NCBI RefSeq assembly: GCF_000308835.1
Contig: NZ_BAGN01000236.1
Span: 50,582-114,581, forward strand
Source of the DNA: Nocardia vinacea NBRC 16497
Lineage (GTDB): Bacteria; Actinomycetota; Actinomycetes; Mycobacteriales; Mycobacteriaceae
DNA: 64,000 nucleotides
Direction of reading: 5' to 3'
Below the pieces are notes generated by a model. The model had not been told where the DNA came from. It saw nothing but the letters and a program-made list of their open reading frames with translations, and made no database searches. Positions 16,861 through 26,145 of this stretch are shown in pieces (within the stretch, counting starts at the first letter, position 1; each line of letters begins with the position of its first letter). The translations under genes and the position numbers were made by a program.

Positions 16861-19541
16861 CCCAGACTTTCCGGCATCGCGCAGCGATTCCGTGGGGGAT
16901 GGTGGTCGGGCGACGGGTGGACCTGTTCCGGATCATCGCGGCGGTCCTGACCATTCTCGGCTCGGCGACGGCGGTTCCGGTATTGCTCGCCCAGCCCGCC
17001 GCCGCCCAGCCGGCGACGCCGAATAGTTCGTCGTCGCCGAAATTCCTGAAGCTGACCCTGGATTCGGTGAATCCGTCCGCGGTGACGACCACCAGCGATC
17101 CGACACTGACGGTCGCGGGCACCGTCACCAATATCGGCGATCGGGTGGTGGAGGACATCAGTGTCCGCATCCAACGCGCCGCCGCGGTGTCGGCACCGAG
17201 CGCGCTGCGCTCGACCCTGCGCTTGGACCAGGTCAACTACGACGTGACCGGTCCGTTCGAAGATGTCGCCGACCGCTTGAGTCCCGGCCAACGCAAACAG
17301 TTCACGATCAGCATCGCGTTGCGCTCCGGTGGCGGTACGGCCGCGCTCGATATCACCAAGCCCGGCGTTTATCCGCTGCTGCTGAATGTCAACGGGGAAC
17401 CGGCCTACGGCACCCAGGCCCGCCTCGACGACGCACGGTTCCTGCTCCCGGTGCTGGGCGTACCGCCTGCGGTCGATATCAGCTCGCCGGTGCCCGCCGC
17501 GCCCGATACGCCGGTGGCGACGACACTGCTGTGGCCGCTGGCCGACCGCCCTCGGCTGGTCGCCGGTGTCACCGGCCCGCTCAATGGGAAGGCCGAGCTC
17601 ACCGATGACGAACTGGCCGCATCGCTGGGCAAGGGCGGGCGTCTGGACCAATTGCTCGGAGCCTTGGAATCGGTGCTTGGCACCAACCCGACCAGTCGCG
17701 ATCGCACGCTGAACTCGGCGGTCTGCATCGCGATCGATCCCGATCTGCTGATCACCGCGCAGGTGATGACCAAGGGTTATCGCGTGCTGGCCAGCCCTTC
17801 CGATCCGGACGGTGCGACCAGGGCGGGCACCGGCGCCGATCAGGCCCAGACCTGGCTGGACCGGTTGCGCGCGGTCGCCGCATCGACCTGTACGGTCGCG
17901 CTGCCGTTCGCGCAGGTCGATATCACGGCACTGGCCGCGGTCGACGATCCCGAACTGTCCACACGAGCATTGAACGACCCCGCCGATATCGTCGATTCGA
18001 TCCTGGCCACCAAATCGGTGCGCGGTGTCAGCGTGCCGGATTCCGGCAGTATCGATGAGAGCGCGGGAATGTTGTTGCGCGGCCACGGTTTCGGGACCGC
18101 CGTACTCGCCGATAACGCCGCCGTCCCGCTCGGCACCGCCGGTACCTCGACGGATTCGCAGCCGATCACCACCGGACGCGGCGGCGCGGGCAATCAGAGC
18201 ACCACCAACCAGACCACCTCGAGTCAGCCGCTTCCGGAGACGAGCACGCCGGATGTGGTCCGGCTCGCCGAGATCGCCCCGATGCCGGTCACGCCGGAGT
18301 CGACACCGGAACCGCAGACCAGCGCGACACCGAGCACATCCGCCTCGAGCACATCCGCCCCGACGACGAGTGCTGCCCCCTCCGGCACCCAGGCCCCGCC
18401 CGCCGATCCGGCATTGCACGCGGCGACCTTCGATATCTGGTCCGCGACCGCCCTCGCAGCCGTCGGCTCCAACCCGCCCACCCCGTCGTTCACGCCCGCA
18501 CGCGTCCGCTACGACGTCACCAACGACTCCCGGATGGCCCGCCTGCAGGATGCGCTCGGCGCCATCACCTGGTCCGCGCTGAACCCGGACCCGAGCCGCC
18601 CGCGCTCACTGCTGCTGGTGCCGCCGCAGCAGTGGAGCGCGAACCGGGACGAGGCCACCGCGATCCTGAAGCAGGTCGACCTGCTGCTGCACAACAACCT
18701 CGCGACCACGCGCACGCTCGCCGAGCTGGTCGCCGAATCGCCCGACGCGCAGCCCCACGAACCCGACTATCTGCCGCAGGCGGCCCATGATGCGGTTCCG
18801 GACCGCTTCATGCTCCCGATCCGCGACCAGGGCCGCCGGATCACCGATCTCATGCGTTCGCTCGTCGAGGTGCCCGAGAACGAGCCGACGCCGAACCAAT
18901 ATCTGACCCCGCTGCGCGACGATCTGCTGCGCGTCCTGACCCTCTCGGACCGGCGCTCCGGCGATTCCGCACAGCCGGACACCTATGCCCAGCGCCGACT
19001 CGACCAGACGACACGCACACTGGACCGGCTCTACGGTTCGGTCACCGTGCTGCCGCCCGGCGGGGTGTACACCTTGGCCTCCGAACAGAGCCCATTGCTA
19101 TTGGTCGCACGAAACGATCTGCCGGTCGCCATCCGGGTCCGGTTCCGGATCGAGGCGCCGACGGAGACGAAGATCACCGATCCCGGCGAGGAGACGCTGC
19201 CGCCCACCGGAAGCCGGTCGTTCCAGATCCCGACCGAGGTCACCGATAGCCGTAATCTGGTCATTCCGATCTCCCTTACCACGTCCGACGGCGTCCCACT
19301 CGGCAATCCCACCTCGGTCTCGGTGCGTTCGAACGCTTACGGTCAGACCTTGGCAATAATTACGGCGTGTGCCGGAATACTGCTGTTTCTGTTGGCCGGG
19401 CGCCGGTTGTGGCGTCGGTTCCGCGGACAGCCGGATCCGGCCGACGAGGGTTTCGATCCGGGCACCCGACGCCGGGTGAACAGGTACCGACGGGCGCGCA
19501 GGCGCGTATTACAGCAGCAGGAGCAGCAGGAGGCGGGATGA
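16857..19541 (+). CDS. Large secreted/membrane-anchored DUF6049 protein
   Basis: An 894-residue protein, the counterpart of Rv3909. A signal sequence ends near AAAQPA (about residues 20-48). The ectodomain starts with an immunoglobulin-like strand set (VNPSAVTTTSDPTLTVAGTVTN), continues through a long mixed region with a Ser/Thr/Pro linker (about residues 430-515), and ends in a second beta domain. One transmembrane helix near residues 834-854 (AIITACAGILLFLLAG) is followed by a basic cytoplasmic tail. Its fixed position before murJ suggests a role in envelope assembly; the molecular function is unknown. Start overlaps the Nudix stop by 4 bp. Confidence 0.88.
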   Translation: MTQTFRHRAAIPWGMVVGRRVDLFRIIAAVLTILGSATAVPVLLAQPAAAQPATPNSSSSPKFLKLTLDSVNPSAVTTTSDPTLTVAGTVTNIGDRVVEDISVRIQRAAAVSAPSALRSTLRLDQVNYDVTGPFEDVADRLSPGQRKQFTISIALRSGGGTAALDITKPGVYPLLLNVNGEPAYGTQARLDDARFLLPVLGVPPAVDISSPVPAAPDTPVATTLLWPLADRPRLVAGVTGPLNGKAELTDDELAASLGKGGRLDQLLGALESVLGTNPTSRDRTLNSAVCIAIDPDLLITAQVMTKGYRVLASPSDPDGATRAGTGADQAQTWLDRLRAVAASTCTVALPFAQVDITALAAVDDPELSTRALNDPADIVDSILATKSVRGVSVPDSGSIDESAGMLLRGHGFGTAVLADNAAVPLGTAGTSTDSQPITTGRGGAGNQSTTNQTTSSQPLPETSTPDVVRLAEIAPMPVTPESTPEPQTSATPSTSASSTSAPTTSAAPSGTQAPPADPALHAATFDIWSATALAAVGSNPPTPSFTPARVRYDVTNDSRMARLQDALGAITWSALNPDPSRPRSLLLVPPQQWSANRDEATAILKQVDLLLHNNLATTRTLAELVAESPDAQPHEPDYLPQAAHDAVPDRFMLPIRDQGRRITDLMRSLVEVPENEPTPNQYLTPLRDDLLRVLTLSDRRSGDSAQPDTYAQRRLDQTTRTLDRLYGSVTVLPPGGVYTLASEQSPLLLVARNDLPVAIRVRFRIEAPTETKITDPGEETLPPTGSRSFQIPTEVTDSRNLVIPISLTTSDGVPLGNPTSVSVRSNAYGQTLAIITACAGILLFLLAGRRLWRRFRGQPDPADEGFDPGTRRRVNRYRRARRRVLQQQEQQEAG

Positions 19542-19692
19542 GGACGAGGACACCTCGCTCGTGCTCGGCTGCCGTCGAAACCTCTGATCGGTACCGACCC
19601 CCGCACTACTCATGGCATCGTGGAGGACAATCGCGTAACACCCTGGGCGTCATCGGCCCGTCGGCGGGGGATGGCATGGCGCAGGAGGCACG

Positions 19693-22600
19693 ATGAGCGA
19701 CGATGATCTATCCGCTCATCGGCAACCACCTGTTGATCGGCCCGACGGACCCCAGGCCCGCCGGGCGCCTTCGGCACCCTGGGAACGGCAACTGGCGCAG
19801 CCACCGGCAGAACCGGAGGACGCCGAGATGACTCCCGATGAGCGTTTCGGCGGTTCGCCGCACGTCCCGCAGGTGAGTCGTCCGGGTCAGCCGCAGCGCC
19901 CGGTGCCGCCGCCGCGCCCGACACCCCGTGTCTCGCAGCCACCGACCGGACCGATGGCACCGCCCTCCGGCGCATTGCCCAGGCAACCCCGGCCGCAGCA
20001 GCGGCCGGTACCCCGTCCTCCGCAATATCCGGAACCGCAGCAATACCCCGAACCCCGGCCGCATCCGGGGCAGCAGTCACATCCGGGGCAGCGGCAATAC
20101 CCGGCGCCGCCACAGCAGCCCGGTCCGGGTCGGCCGCGTCCGATGCCGCCCGGTCAACAGATGCCGCCCGGTCAACCGGTACCGGGACCGCCGGGCGCAC
20201 CTCCTCGGGTCCCGCCCCAGCGTTTCGCGCCGCCGCCGAACTACCAGGCGCCGCGACCGAGCTATCAGACACCGCCGCCACAGCCCCCGGCGACGCGGCA
20301 GCCGCCGATCGAACAACAGCGACCGATCGATCGCCAGCAGCCTGTCGAACGGCGGCAACCGGTGGAGCAGCCGCAACGTCCCGCTCCCAGGGAAGCGGCC
20401 AGGCCACGGACCCAGGAATGGCCCGCCGCACCCGCATCGGGCCCGGTCGCCACCGAAACCAAACAGAACGCGAGCTCGCGTCTGCTGCGTGACTCCGGAT
20501 CGATCGCGATCGCCACCCTGATCAGCCGCGTCACCGGCTTCGGCAAACAGCTGTTGCTGCTGACCGCGCTCGGCCCGGCCGTCGCGAGTGCCTACACCTC
20601 GGCCAACCTGATCCCGAACATGATCACCGAGCTCGTCCTCGGCGCGGTCTTGACCGCGATGGTGGTGCCGACGCTGGTGCGAGCCGAACAGGAGGACGAC
20701 GACGGGGGCGTCGCATTCGTCCGCAGGCTGGTCACCGCCGCCTTCGCGGTGCTCGCCGCGGCCACGCTCTTCGCCGCGGCGGCGACGCCGTTGCTGGCGA
20801 CCCGGGTCTTCGTCTCCTCGGACGGCAAGGTCAATACGGAACTGACCACGGCGCTGACCTATCTATTGGTGCCGGCCATCCTGTTCTACGGCATGTCGGC
20901 GCTGTTGACGGCAATCCTGAATACCCGCCAGAACTTCAAACCCGGGGCCTGGGCGCCGGTATTGAACAACCTCGTCGTGCTGGTCGTGCTCGGTCTCTAC
21001 GCCCTGACGCCGGGCGAGATCACCCTGGATCCGGTCCGGATGAGCGATCCGAAACTGCTGGTTCTCGGCGGCGGCATCACCCTCGGTGTGGCCACCCAGG
21101 CGCTGAGCCTGCTGCCCGCGATCAAGCGCAATCAGATCGATCTCCGGCCGCTGTGGGGTATCGACGCGCGACTCAGGCAGTTCGGCAAGATGGGTTCGGC
21201 CATCATCCTGTACGTGGTGATCAGCCAGATCGGTCTGATCGTCTCGAACCACATCGCCTCGACGGCCGATGAGGCAGGCCCGGCGATCTATACCAATGCC
21301 TGGCTGCTGCTCCAGCTGCCCTACGGCGTACTCGGTGTCACACTGCTCACCGCGATCATGCCGCGGCTGAGCCGCAACGCGGCCGCCGATGACACTCCCG
21401 CCGTCGTGGACGATCTGTCCGTCGCGACCCGTTTGACGATGATCGCCCTCGTTCCGGTGGTCACCTTCCTGACGCTGGCCGGCCCGCAGGTCGGCGAGGC
21501 GCTGTTCGGCTATGCGCGATTCACCGGCGACGCCGCGCGCCTCGGCGAGGCGGTGAGCTGGTCGGCCTTCACGCTGATTCCGTACTCCCTGGTGCTCATC
21601 CATCTGCGCGTCTTCTACGCGAGGGAGCAGGCGTGGACGCCGACCTGGATCATCCTCGCCATCACGACGATCAAGATCCTGTTCTCGGCACTCGCGCCCG
21701 CGCTGGCGAGCGACAGCGGTCAGGTCGTGAAAATCCTTGGTGTCGCGACCGGACTCGGCTTCCTGGCCGGCGCCGTCATCGGCGGCTATCTGCTGCACCA
21801 GAGCCTCGGCGATCTGCGCATGGTCAATGTCGGACGCACGGTTACCCGCGTACTGCTGTCCTCGATCGCGGGTGGCGCGGTCATGCTCATCGTCGACAAG
21901 GTGCTCGGACTCGACCGCCTCTCCGGCGGACCCGGCTCGCTGATCCGGGTGATCGTATCGGCCATCGTGATGTTCGCGGTCGCCTTCGGGCTGATGCGCC
22001 TGGCCGGTATCCCGGAGATCGTTGCGATCACCGTCGCCGTCTCCCGGCGCCTCGGCTTCACCCCGCCCGCCCCCGATCTCGATCTCGAGGGTCCGGTCGA
22101 GGACGAGTACGCGACACAGGTATTCCGGCGGCCCGAGCCGTATGTGGCATACCCTGGTTTCGACCCGTACATGGATGCCCAAACCATGGTGCTACCCGTG
22201 ATCCGAGCTCATACCGTTGACAGCACCGGTATGGGTGAGTTCCCGTACCCTGTTCGGCAGAGAAGCACAAGTGGCGAGTTCGCCGGAACTTCGACATATC
22301 AGGGCGAAGGAGGAACGAGGGTGAGCGACGACGCGGCGCTGGGCGGCGTCCCAGCCGCCGAATCTGCTGCGACCAAGGCAGGCGGGCTCTCCACAGATGT
22401 TCCGCCCACCGGGGAGACCTCTGATCCCGCATACGCGAGTCAGGGTGCCGATAACGGTCCGCCGGAGCACGATTCGGCGGCCGGATCCGGTGAGCAACCG
22501 CGGGAGGCCCCGCAGCGCGATCCGATGTACGACACCGGGATGATCCCGATCCCGCCGCAGCTACCGCCGATGGAGGACGCGGGTCGAAGAACGCCGCGCG

Positions 22601-24126
22601 GCCCCAAGCTGATTCCGGGCGCTTCCGTAGCGGGCGGCCGCTACCGGCTGCTCGCGAGTCACGGTGGATCCCGCGGACTCAAGTTCTGGCAGGCGCTCGA
22701 TATCAAGCTCGACCGCGAGGTCGCGCTCACCTTCGTCGACGCCGATCAGAAGGCGACCGACAACTCCGGTCACGACGGTCCGCAGGCCATCCTGTCGCGC
22801 ACGCTGCGCCTGGGCCGGATCAACTCGCCGGGCCTGGCTCGCGTGCTCGACGTGGTGCGTGGCAGCTCCGGCGGCATCGTGGTGGCCGAATGGACTCCGG
22901 GCCGTTCGCTGCGCGAAATGGCCGAGACGGTGCCGTCGCCGATCGGTGCCGCCCGTGCCATCCGGGCTTTGGCCTCGGCCGCCGAACTGGCTCATCGCGG
23001 CGGCGGCTCGCTGTCCATCGACCATCCGGACCGGGTCCGGATCAGTGCCACCGGTGATGCGGTGCTCGCGTTCCCGGGCACGCTGTCCGATTCCGACGCG
23101 CAATCCGATGTGCGCGGCCTCGGCGCCATGCTCTACGCCCTGATCACCGCACGCTGGCCGATCCGTGCCGGTGGCATGACCGGCACGGCAGCGACGGTTG
23201 GCGGTTTGCGGCTGGCCGATTTCGGTTCCGACGGCACCCCCGTCGAACCGCGGCAGATCCGGCCCGAGGTGCCGTTCGAGATCTCGGCGGTCGCGGTCCG
23301 TTCGCTGGAATCGAATAAGGGCGTGCGCACCGCCGCGACCGTGCAGCATGTGCTCGAACAGGCCTCGGTGGTCGATCAGAAGACCGATTTCATCCCGGTA
23401 CTCCGCCTCGGTCAGCGTCCGCCGACCGGCGCCGAGGAATCGCTGGCCGATCCGGAATTGCTTGCGGCGGAACGGGAACGCTCGCAGCGGATGATGTGGA
23501 TCATGGTCGGGCTCGGCATTCTGGCCGCACTCGTGGTCGGCATCATCATCTGGTGGATGGTCAGCGTCTTCGCGCCGACCGCCTCGGACGCACCGCTCAA
23601 CGAGCAGCGCAATATCGGCCTCACCACGAACAGTTCACCCGCGCCCGCGCCCACCTCCGGTGGTACGACGGGGACGGCCGCGGGCGGGGTGCCGGTTCCG
23701 GTGACGAGTGTGTCGGTGTTCTCCCCGGAGGGCACACCGGACAATGTCAGCGGAACCGGTGCGGTGCTCGATCACGATCCGGGCACCGTCTGGCGCACCG
23801 ATCAGTACTTCCAGCAGTTCCCGGCGCTCAAGAAGGGCGTCGGGCTGCTGGCCACCCTGCCGAGTCCGGCCAAGCTGACGAGCGTCTCGATCGAATCACC
23901 GAGTGCGGGCACCGCGGTCGAGATCCGCACCTCCCCGACGGCCTCGCCCACGCTGGACCAGACCCAGCTGATCGGCTCGGCGCGACTAGAGAACGGCATC
24001 ACCGAAATCCCGGTCCGCAGCGATCAGGCGGCCCGCTATGTGCTCGTATGGATCACCGGACTCGGCAACTCCGGTGGCCAGTTCCAGACCTCGATCGCCG
24101 ACCTGCGCTTCGACGCCGCGCCGTAA
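19693..24126 (+). CDS. murJ: MurJ/MviN lipid II flippase with pseudokinase and extracellular C-terminal domain
   Basis: A 1477-residue fusion. Residues 1 to about 255 form a Pro/Gln/Arg-rich cytoplasmic extension with repeats such as YPEPQQYPEPRPHPGQQ. The MurJ core (about 260-790) begins LLRDSGSIAIATLISRVTGFGKQ and has 14 or so membrane segments. A kinase-like domain follows (about 972-1225) in which the glycine loop is ASHGGSRG and no HRD or DFG motif is seen, so it is a pseudokinase as in Rv3910. One membrane helix (near 1270-1290) leads to a discoidin/NPCBM-like extracellular domain. In mycobacteria the phosphorylated pseudokinase binds FhaA. AGGAGG precedes the ATG. Confidence 0.93.
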   Translation: MSDDDLSAHRQPPVDRPDGPQARRAPSAPWERQLAQPPAEPEDAEMTPDERFGGSPHVPQVSRPGQPQRPVPPPRPTPRVSQPPTGPMAPPSGALPRQPRPQQRPVPRPPQYPEPQQYPEPRPHPGQQSHPGQRQYPAPPQQPGPGRPRPMPPGQQMPPGQPVPGPPGAPPRVPPQRFAPPPNYQAPRPSYQTPPPQPPATRQPPIEQQRPIDRQQPVERRQPVEQPQRPAPREAARPRTQEWPAAPASGPVATETKQNASSRLLRDSGSIAIATLISRVTGFGKQLLLLTALGPAVASAYTSANLIPNMITELVLGAVLTAMVVPTLVRAEQEDDDGGVAFVRRLVTAAFAVLAAATLFAAAATPLLATRVFVSSDGKVNTELTTALTYLLVPAILFYGMSALLTAILNTRQNFKPGAWAPVLNNLVVLVVLGLYALTPGEITLDPVRMSDPKLLVLGGGITLGVATQALSLLPAIKRNQIDLRPLWGIDARLRQFGKMGSAIILYVVISQIGLIVSNHIASTADEAGPAIYTNAWLLLQLPYGVLGVTLLTAIMPRLSRNAAADDTPAVVDDLSVATRLTMIALVPVVTFLTLAGPQVGEALFGYARFTGDAARLGEAVSWSAFTLIPYSLVLIHLRVFYAREQAWTPTWIILAITTIKILFSALAPALASDSGQVVKILGVATGLGFLAGAVIGGYLLHQSLGDLRMVNVGRTVTRVLLSSIAGGAVMLIVDKVLGLDRLSGGPGSLIRVIVSAIVMFAVAFGLMRLAGIPEIVAITVAVSRRLGFTPPAPDLDLEGPVEDEYATQVFRRPEPYVAYPGFDPYMDAQTMVLPVIRAHTVDSTGMGEFPYPVRQRSTSGEFAGTSTYQGEGGTRVSDDAALGGVPAAESAATKAGGLSTDVPPTGETSDPAYASQGADNGPPEHDSAAGSGEQPREAPQRDPMYDTGMIPIPPQLPPMEDAGRRTPRGPKLIPGASVAGGRYRLLASHGGSRGLKFWQALDIKLDREVALTFVDADQKATDNSGHDGPQAILSRTLRLGRINSPGLARVLDVVRGSSGGIVVAEWTPGRSLREMAETVPSPIGAARAIRALASAAELAHRGGGSLSIDHPDRVRISATGDAVLAFPGTLSDSDAQSDVRGLGAMLYALITARWPIRAGGMTGTAATVGGLRLADFGSDGTPVEPRQIRPEVPFEISAVAVRSLESNKGVRTAATVQHVLEQASVVDQKTDFIPVLRLGQRPPTGAEESLADPELLAAERERSQRMMWIMVGLGILAALVVGIIIWWMVSVFAPTASDAPLNEQRNIGLTTNSSPAPAPTSGGTTGTAAGGVPVPVTSVSVFSPEGTPDNVSGTGAVLDHDPGTVWRTDQYFQQFPALKKGVGLLATLPSPAKLTSVSIESPSAGTAVEIRTSPTASPTLDQTQLIGSARLENGITEIPVRSDQAARYVLVWITGLGNSGGQFQTSIADLRFDAAP

Positions 24127-24403
24127 GCGCCGCTCAGCTCTGCCCTCGCCGCACGTGTCCGCCCCGTGCCGTCGCTGGACTTCGCTCGCTCCGCCCGCCG
24201 GTGTCGATTTCCCCGGGCGCACCGCACAATTCGGCCCCGACTGGTCTGGTTGCTGCCAATTCTTTACTGACGATATGATCTAGCCGCGCTCTCACTCAGG
24301 GGGAGCTCCCCGGGTTCTGGTTGTTCGATCCTGGATGCTGCGAAATTTCGATGATGGTCGCTCGTGTCCGTCATCGCCGTGAGAGCTGTCCAAGGGGTTG
24401 GTT

Positions 24404-25036
24404 TTGCCGTCCGAACTGAACGAGGATTCCCACGGGGGAAAGTCGCGGCCCGTTGCGTTCCGCGAGCGTTCGTTCGTCCCCGACGAGCTCACCGATGTCG
24501 AACTGCTGCAAGCCCACGTGCGCGGTCAGCGGCATGCCTTCGCCGAACTGCTGCGCCGCCACAACGACCACCTCTGGCAGACCGCCCTGCGCACCTCCTA
24601 TACCCGCGAGGACGCGGCGGATTCGCTGCAGGACGCTCTGCTCTCGGCACACCGCACCGCTGCCACCTTCCGCGCCGAGGCCGAGGTGCGCAGCTGGCTG
24701 CACGCCATCGTGGTGAACGCCTGCCTGGACCGGATCCGGCGCAATAAGACCCGTCGCGCGGTATCGCTGTCGCCGGAGACCATGCCGGAACCCAAGGACA
24801 CCCGCGACAATATCGCCGAACTGGAAATGTCACTCGTCATCGATCGTGCGCTGTTCACGCTGCCGGAGGAGCAGCGGGCGGCGCTAGTCGCGGTGGAGCT
24901 GGAGGGGCGTAGTGTCGCGGAAACCGCGGCACTGCTCGGCGTTCCGGAGGGCACTATCAAGAGCCGATGCGCACGCGGCCGACAGCGGCTCCAAGAACGT
25001 TTGGAATTTCTGCGTGATCCGGGGAACCGGAAGTAG
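24404..25036 (+). CDS. sigM: ECF RNA polymerase sigma factor SigM
   Basis: A 210-residue ECF sigma factor. Region 2 spans about residues 28-95 (LLRRHNDHLWQTALRTSYTREDAADSLQDAL, then RSWLHAIVVNACLDRIRR) and region 4 about 140-195 (LPEEQRAALVAVELEGRSVAETAALLGVPEGTIKSR). Position after murJ and before an anti-sigma gene matches mycobacterial sigM. The likely start is TTG at 24404 with AAGGGG six bases upstream; the in-frame TTG at 24398 abuts that ribosome site and is less likely. The 277-bp gap upstream probably holds its promoter. Targets are unknown here; in mycobacteria SigM controls late-phase and ESX-type genes. Confidence 0.9.
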   Translation: MPSELNEDSHGGKSRPVAFRERSFVPDELTDVELLQAHVRGQRHAFAELLRRHNDHLWQTALRTSYTREDAADSLQDALLSAHRTAATFRAEAEVRSWLHAIVVNACLDRIRRNKTRRAVSLSPETMPEPKDTRDNIAELEMSLVIDRALFTLPEEQRAALVAVELEGRSVAETAALLGVPEGTIKSRCARGRQRLQERLEFLRDPGNRK

Positions 25037-25135
25037 TCGAGATGCGTCATTAATAGTGACGGACAACAAGACGATGTACAGGCAGCGCCGCCCGCGACGT
25101 GCGGGCGGGCATCTACTCGAGAATCCGGAGGTGCG

Positions 25136-25951
25136 ATGGCGACCCGATCCGATCCGCAGCCTCCGTTCTCACCCGAACTGCTAGCGGATCTACACGCCGA
25201 CAATGTGGCGCCGGAGCTGAGCGAGCAGCTGTGGCCGGTGGTCCGCAATGATCCGGACGCCCTACGGTTCCTGAACTCGCTCGACGATGTCAGCGCCGAA
25301 TTGCGCGCACTAGGCCGGGACGAGCGCGTCATCCACGCCATGCCCGCCGATATCGCGGCCCGGCTGGAGGAGTTCGTCGAAGGCCTCGATGTGGCGGAGG
25401 AGCCCACCGAGCAGGTCGCAACCGTCCATCGGCTGCCCTCGGCCACCACACGGCCGGAATCTTCGGTTGCGGTGTGGCCCGAATCCGCCGATGACGCAAA
25501 GGATTCCGGGCGCGAGGTTGCCATCCCGCTGACGCGACGCGGCACACGCGCACTCCGCTGGCTCGCCGCCGCGGCCGCTGTGATCGCGGTCGTGGCCTGC
25601 GTCGCGGTCGCGGCGGACGCATTGCGTGGGCACGAGGTGGCCCCGAGCGCCCAACCGACCACCAGCAACGTCCAACTCGGTGACGAACTCGACGCCACCA
25701 TCGCACTGAGCGCCCTAGGTCGCAATGACGTCACCGGCGCACTCGGCACCGCGGCGGCCCTGAACCGCTGCGTCCACGCCAACGGCCTGGACCGCACCGT
25801 CCTCGGTTCGACCGACACCACCTTCCAGGGCAGGGACGCCGTGCTGATACTGCTCGCCGGCCCACGTCCGCACAAGATCACCGCACTGGTCGTCGGAATC
25901 GGTTGCGGCACCGACGATCCGCAACAGTTGGCTCGCACCGACATCGGTTGA
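25136..25951 (+). CDS. rsmM: Membrane anti-sigma factor for SigM
   Basis: A 271-residue protein in the position of Rv3912. The cytoplasmic N-terminal half (about 1-140) contains LSEQLWPVVRNDPDALRFLNSLDDVSAEL, a helical zone expected to bind the sigma factor. A single membrane span (WLAAAAAVIAVVACVAVAADAL) lies at about residues 142-164, and an extracytoplasmic domain with two cysteines (NRCVHANGL and GIGCGTDD) follows. No zinc HxxxCxxC motif is visible. A GGAGG site lies four bases before the ATG at 25136. The 99-bp gap after sigM has no other obvious feature, so the two genes are likely co-transcribed. Confidence 0.82.
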   Translation: MATRSDPQPPFSPELLADLHADNVAPELSEQLWPVVRNDPDALRFLNSLDDVSAELRALGRDERVIHAMPADIAARLEEFVEGLDVAEEPTEQVATVHRLPSATTRPESSVAVWPESADDAKDSGREVAIPLTRRGTRALRWLAAAAAVIAVVACVAVAADALRGHEVAPSAQPTTSNVQLGDELDATIALSALGRNDVTGALGTAAALNRCVHANGLDRTVLGSTDTTFQGRDAVLILLAGPRPHKITALVVGIGCGTDDPQQLARTDIG

Positions 25952-26061
25952 CGAGTGGGCGACGTCACGTCGTGCGGTTGTCCCACATCACGTCGGGAAC
26001 AACACCGTTTACCCTGTTGTTGACCGACACGTCTAATGAATCTCCCTCGGAAGGGTCACCC

Positions 26062-26145
26062 GTGAGCGAGCGCAGCGAGCGAACAATCAACACAGCCAAC
26101 CTGTTGGTCATGGTGGAGCCGAGCGCCAGCGAGGCGGAGGCATGA
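26062..26145 (+). CDS. Short leader ORF (SERSERT...PSASEAEA), copy A
   Basis: A 27-codon ORF starting GTG at 26062 with a GGAAGGG ribosome site, encoding VSERSERTIN...VEPSASEAEA. Its TGA stop overlaps the ATG of trxB (ATGA). A second ORF of the same design lies before dciA at 42404-42475, sharing the first codons (GTGAGCGAGCG) and the last ones (CCGAGCGCCAGCGAGGCG). The shared ends with a variable middle suggest a leader or translational-coupling cassette rather than a functional peptide. Whether the peptide is stable is unknown. Confidence 0.55.
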   Translation: MSERSERTINTANLLVMVEPSASEAEA

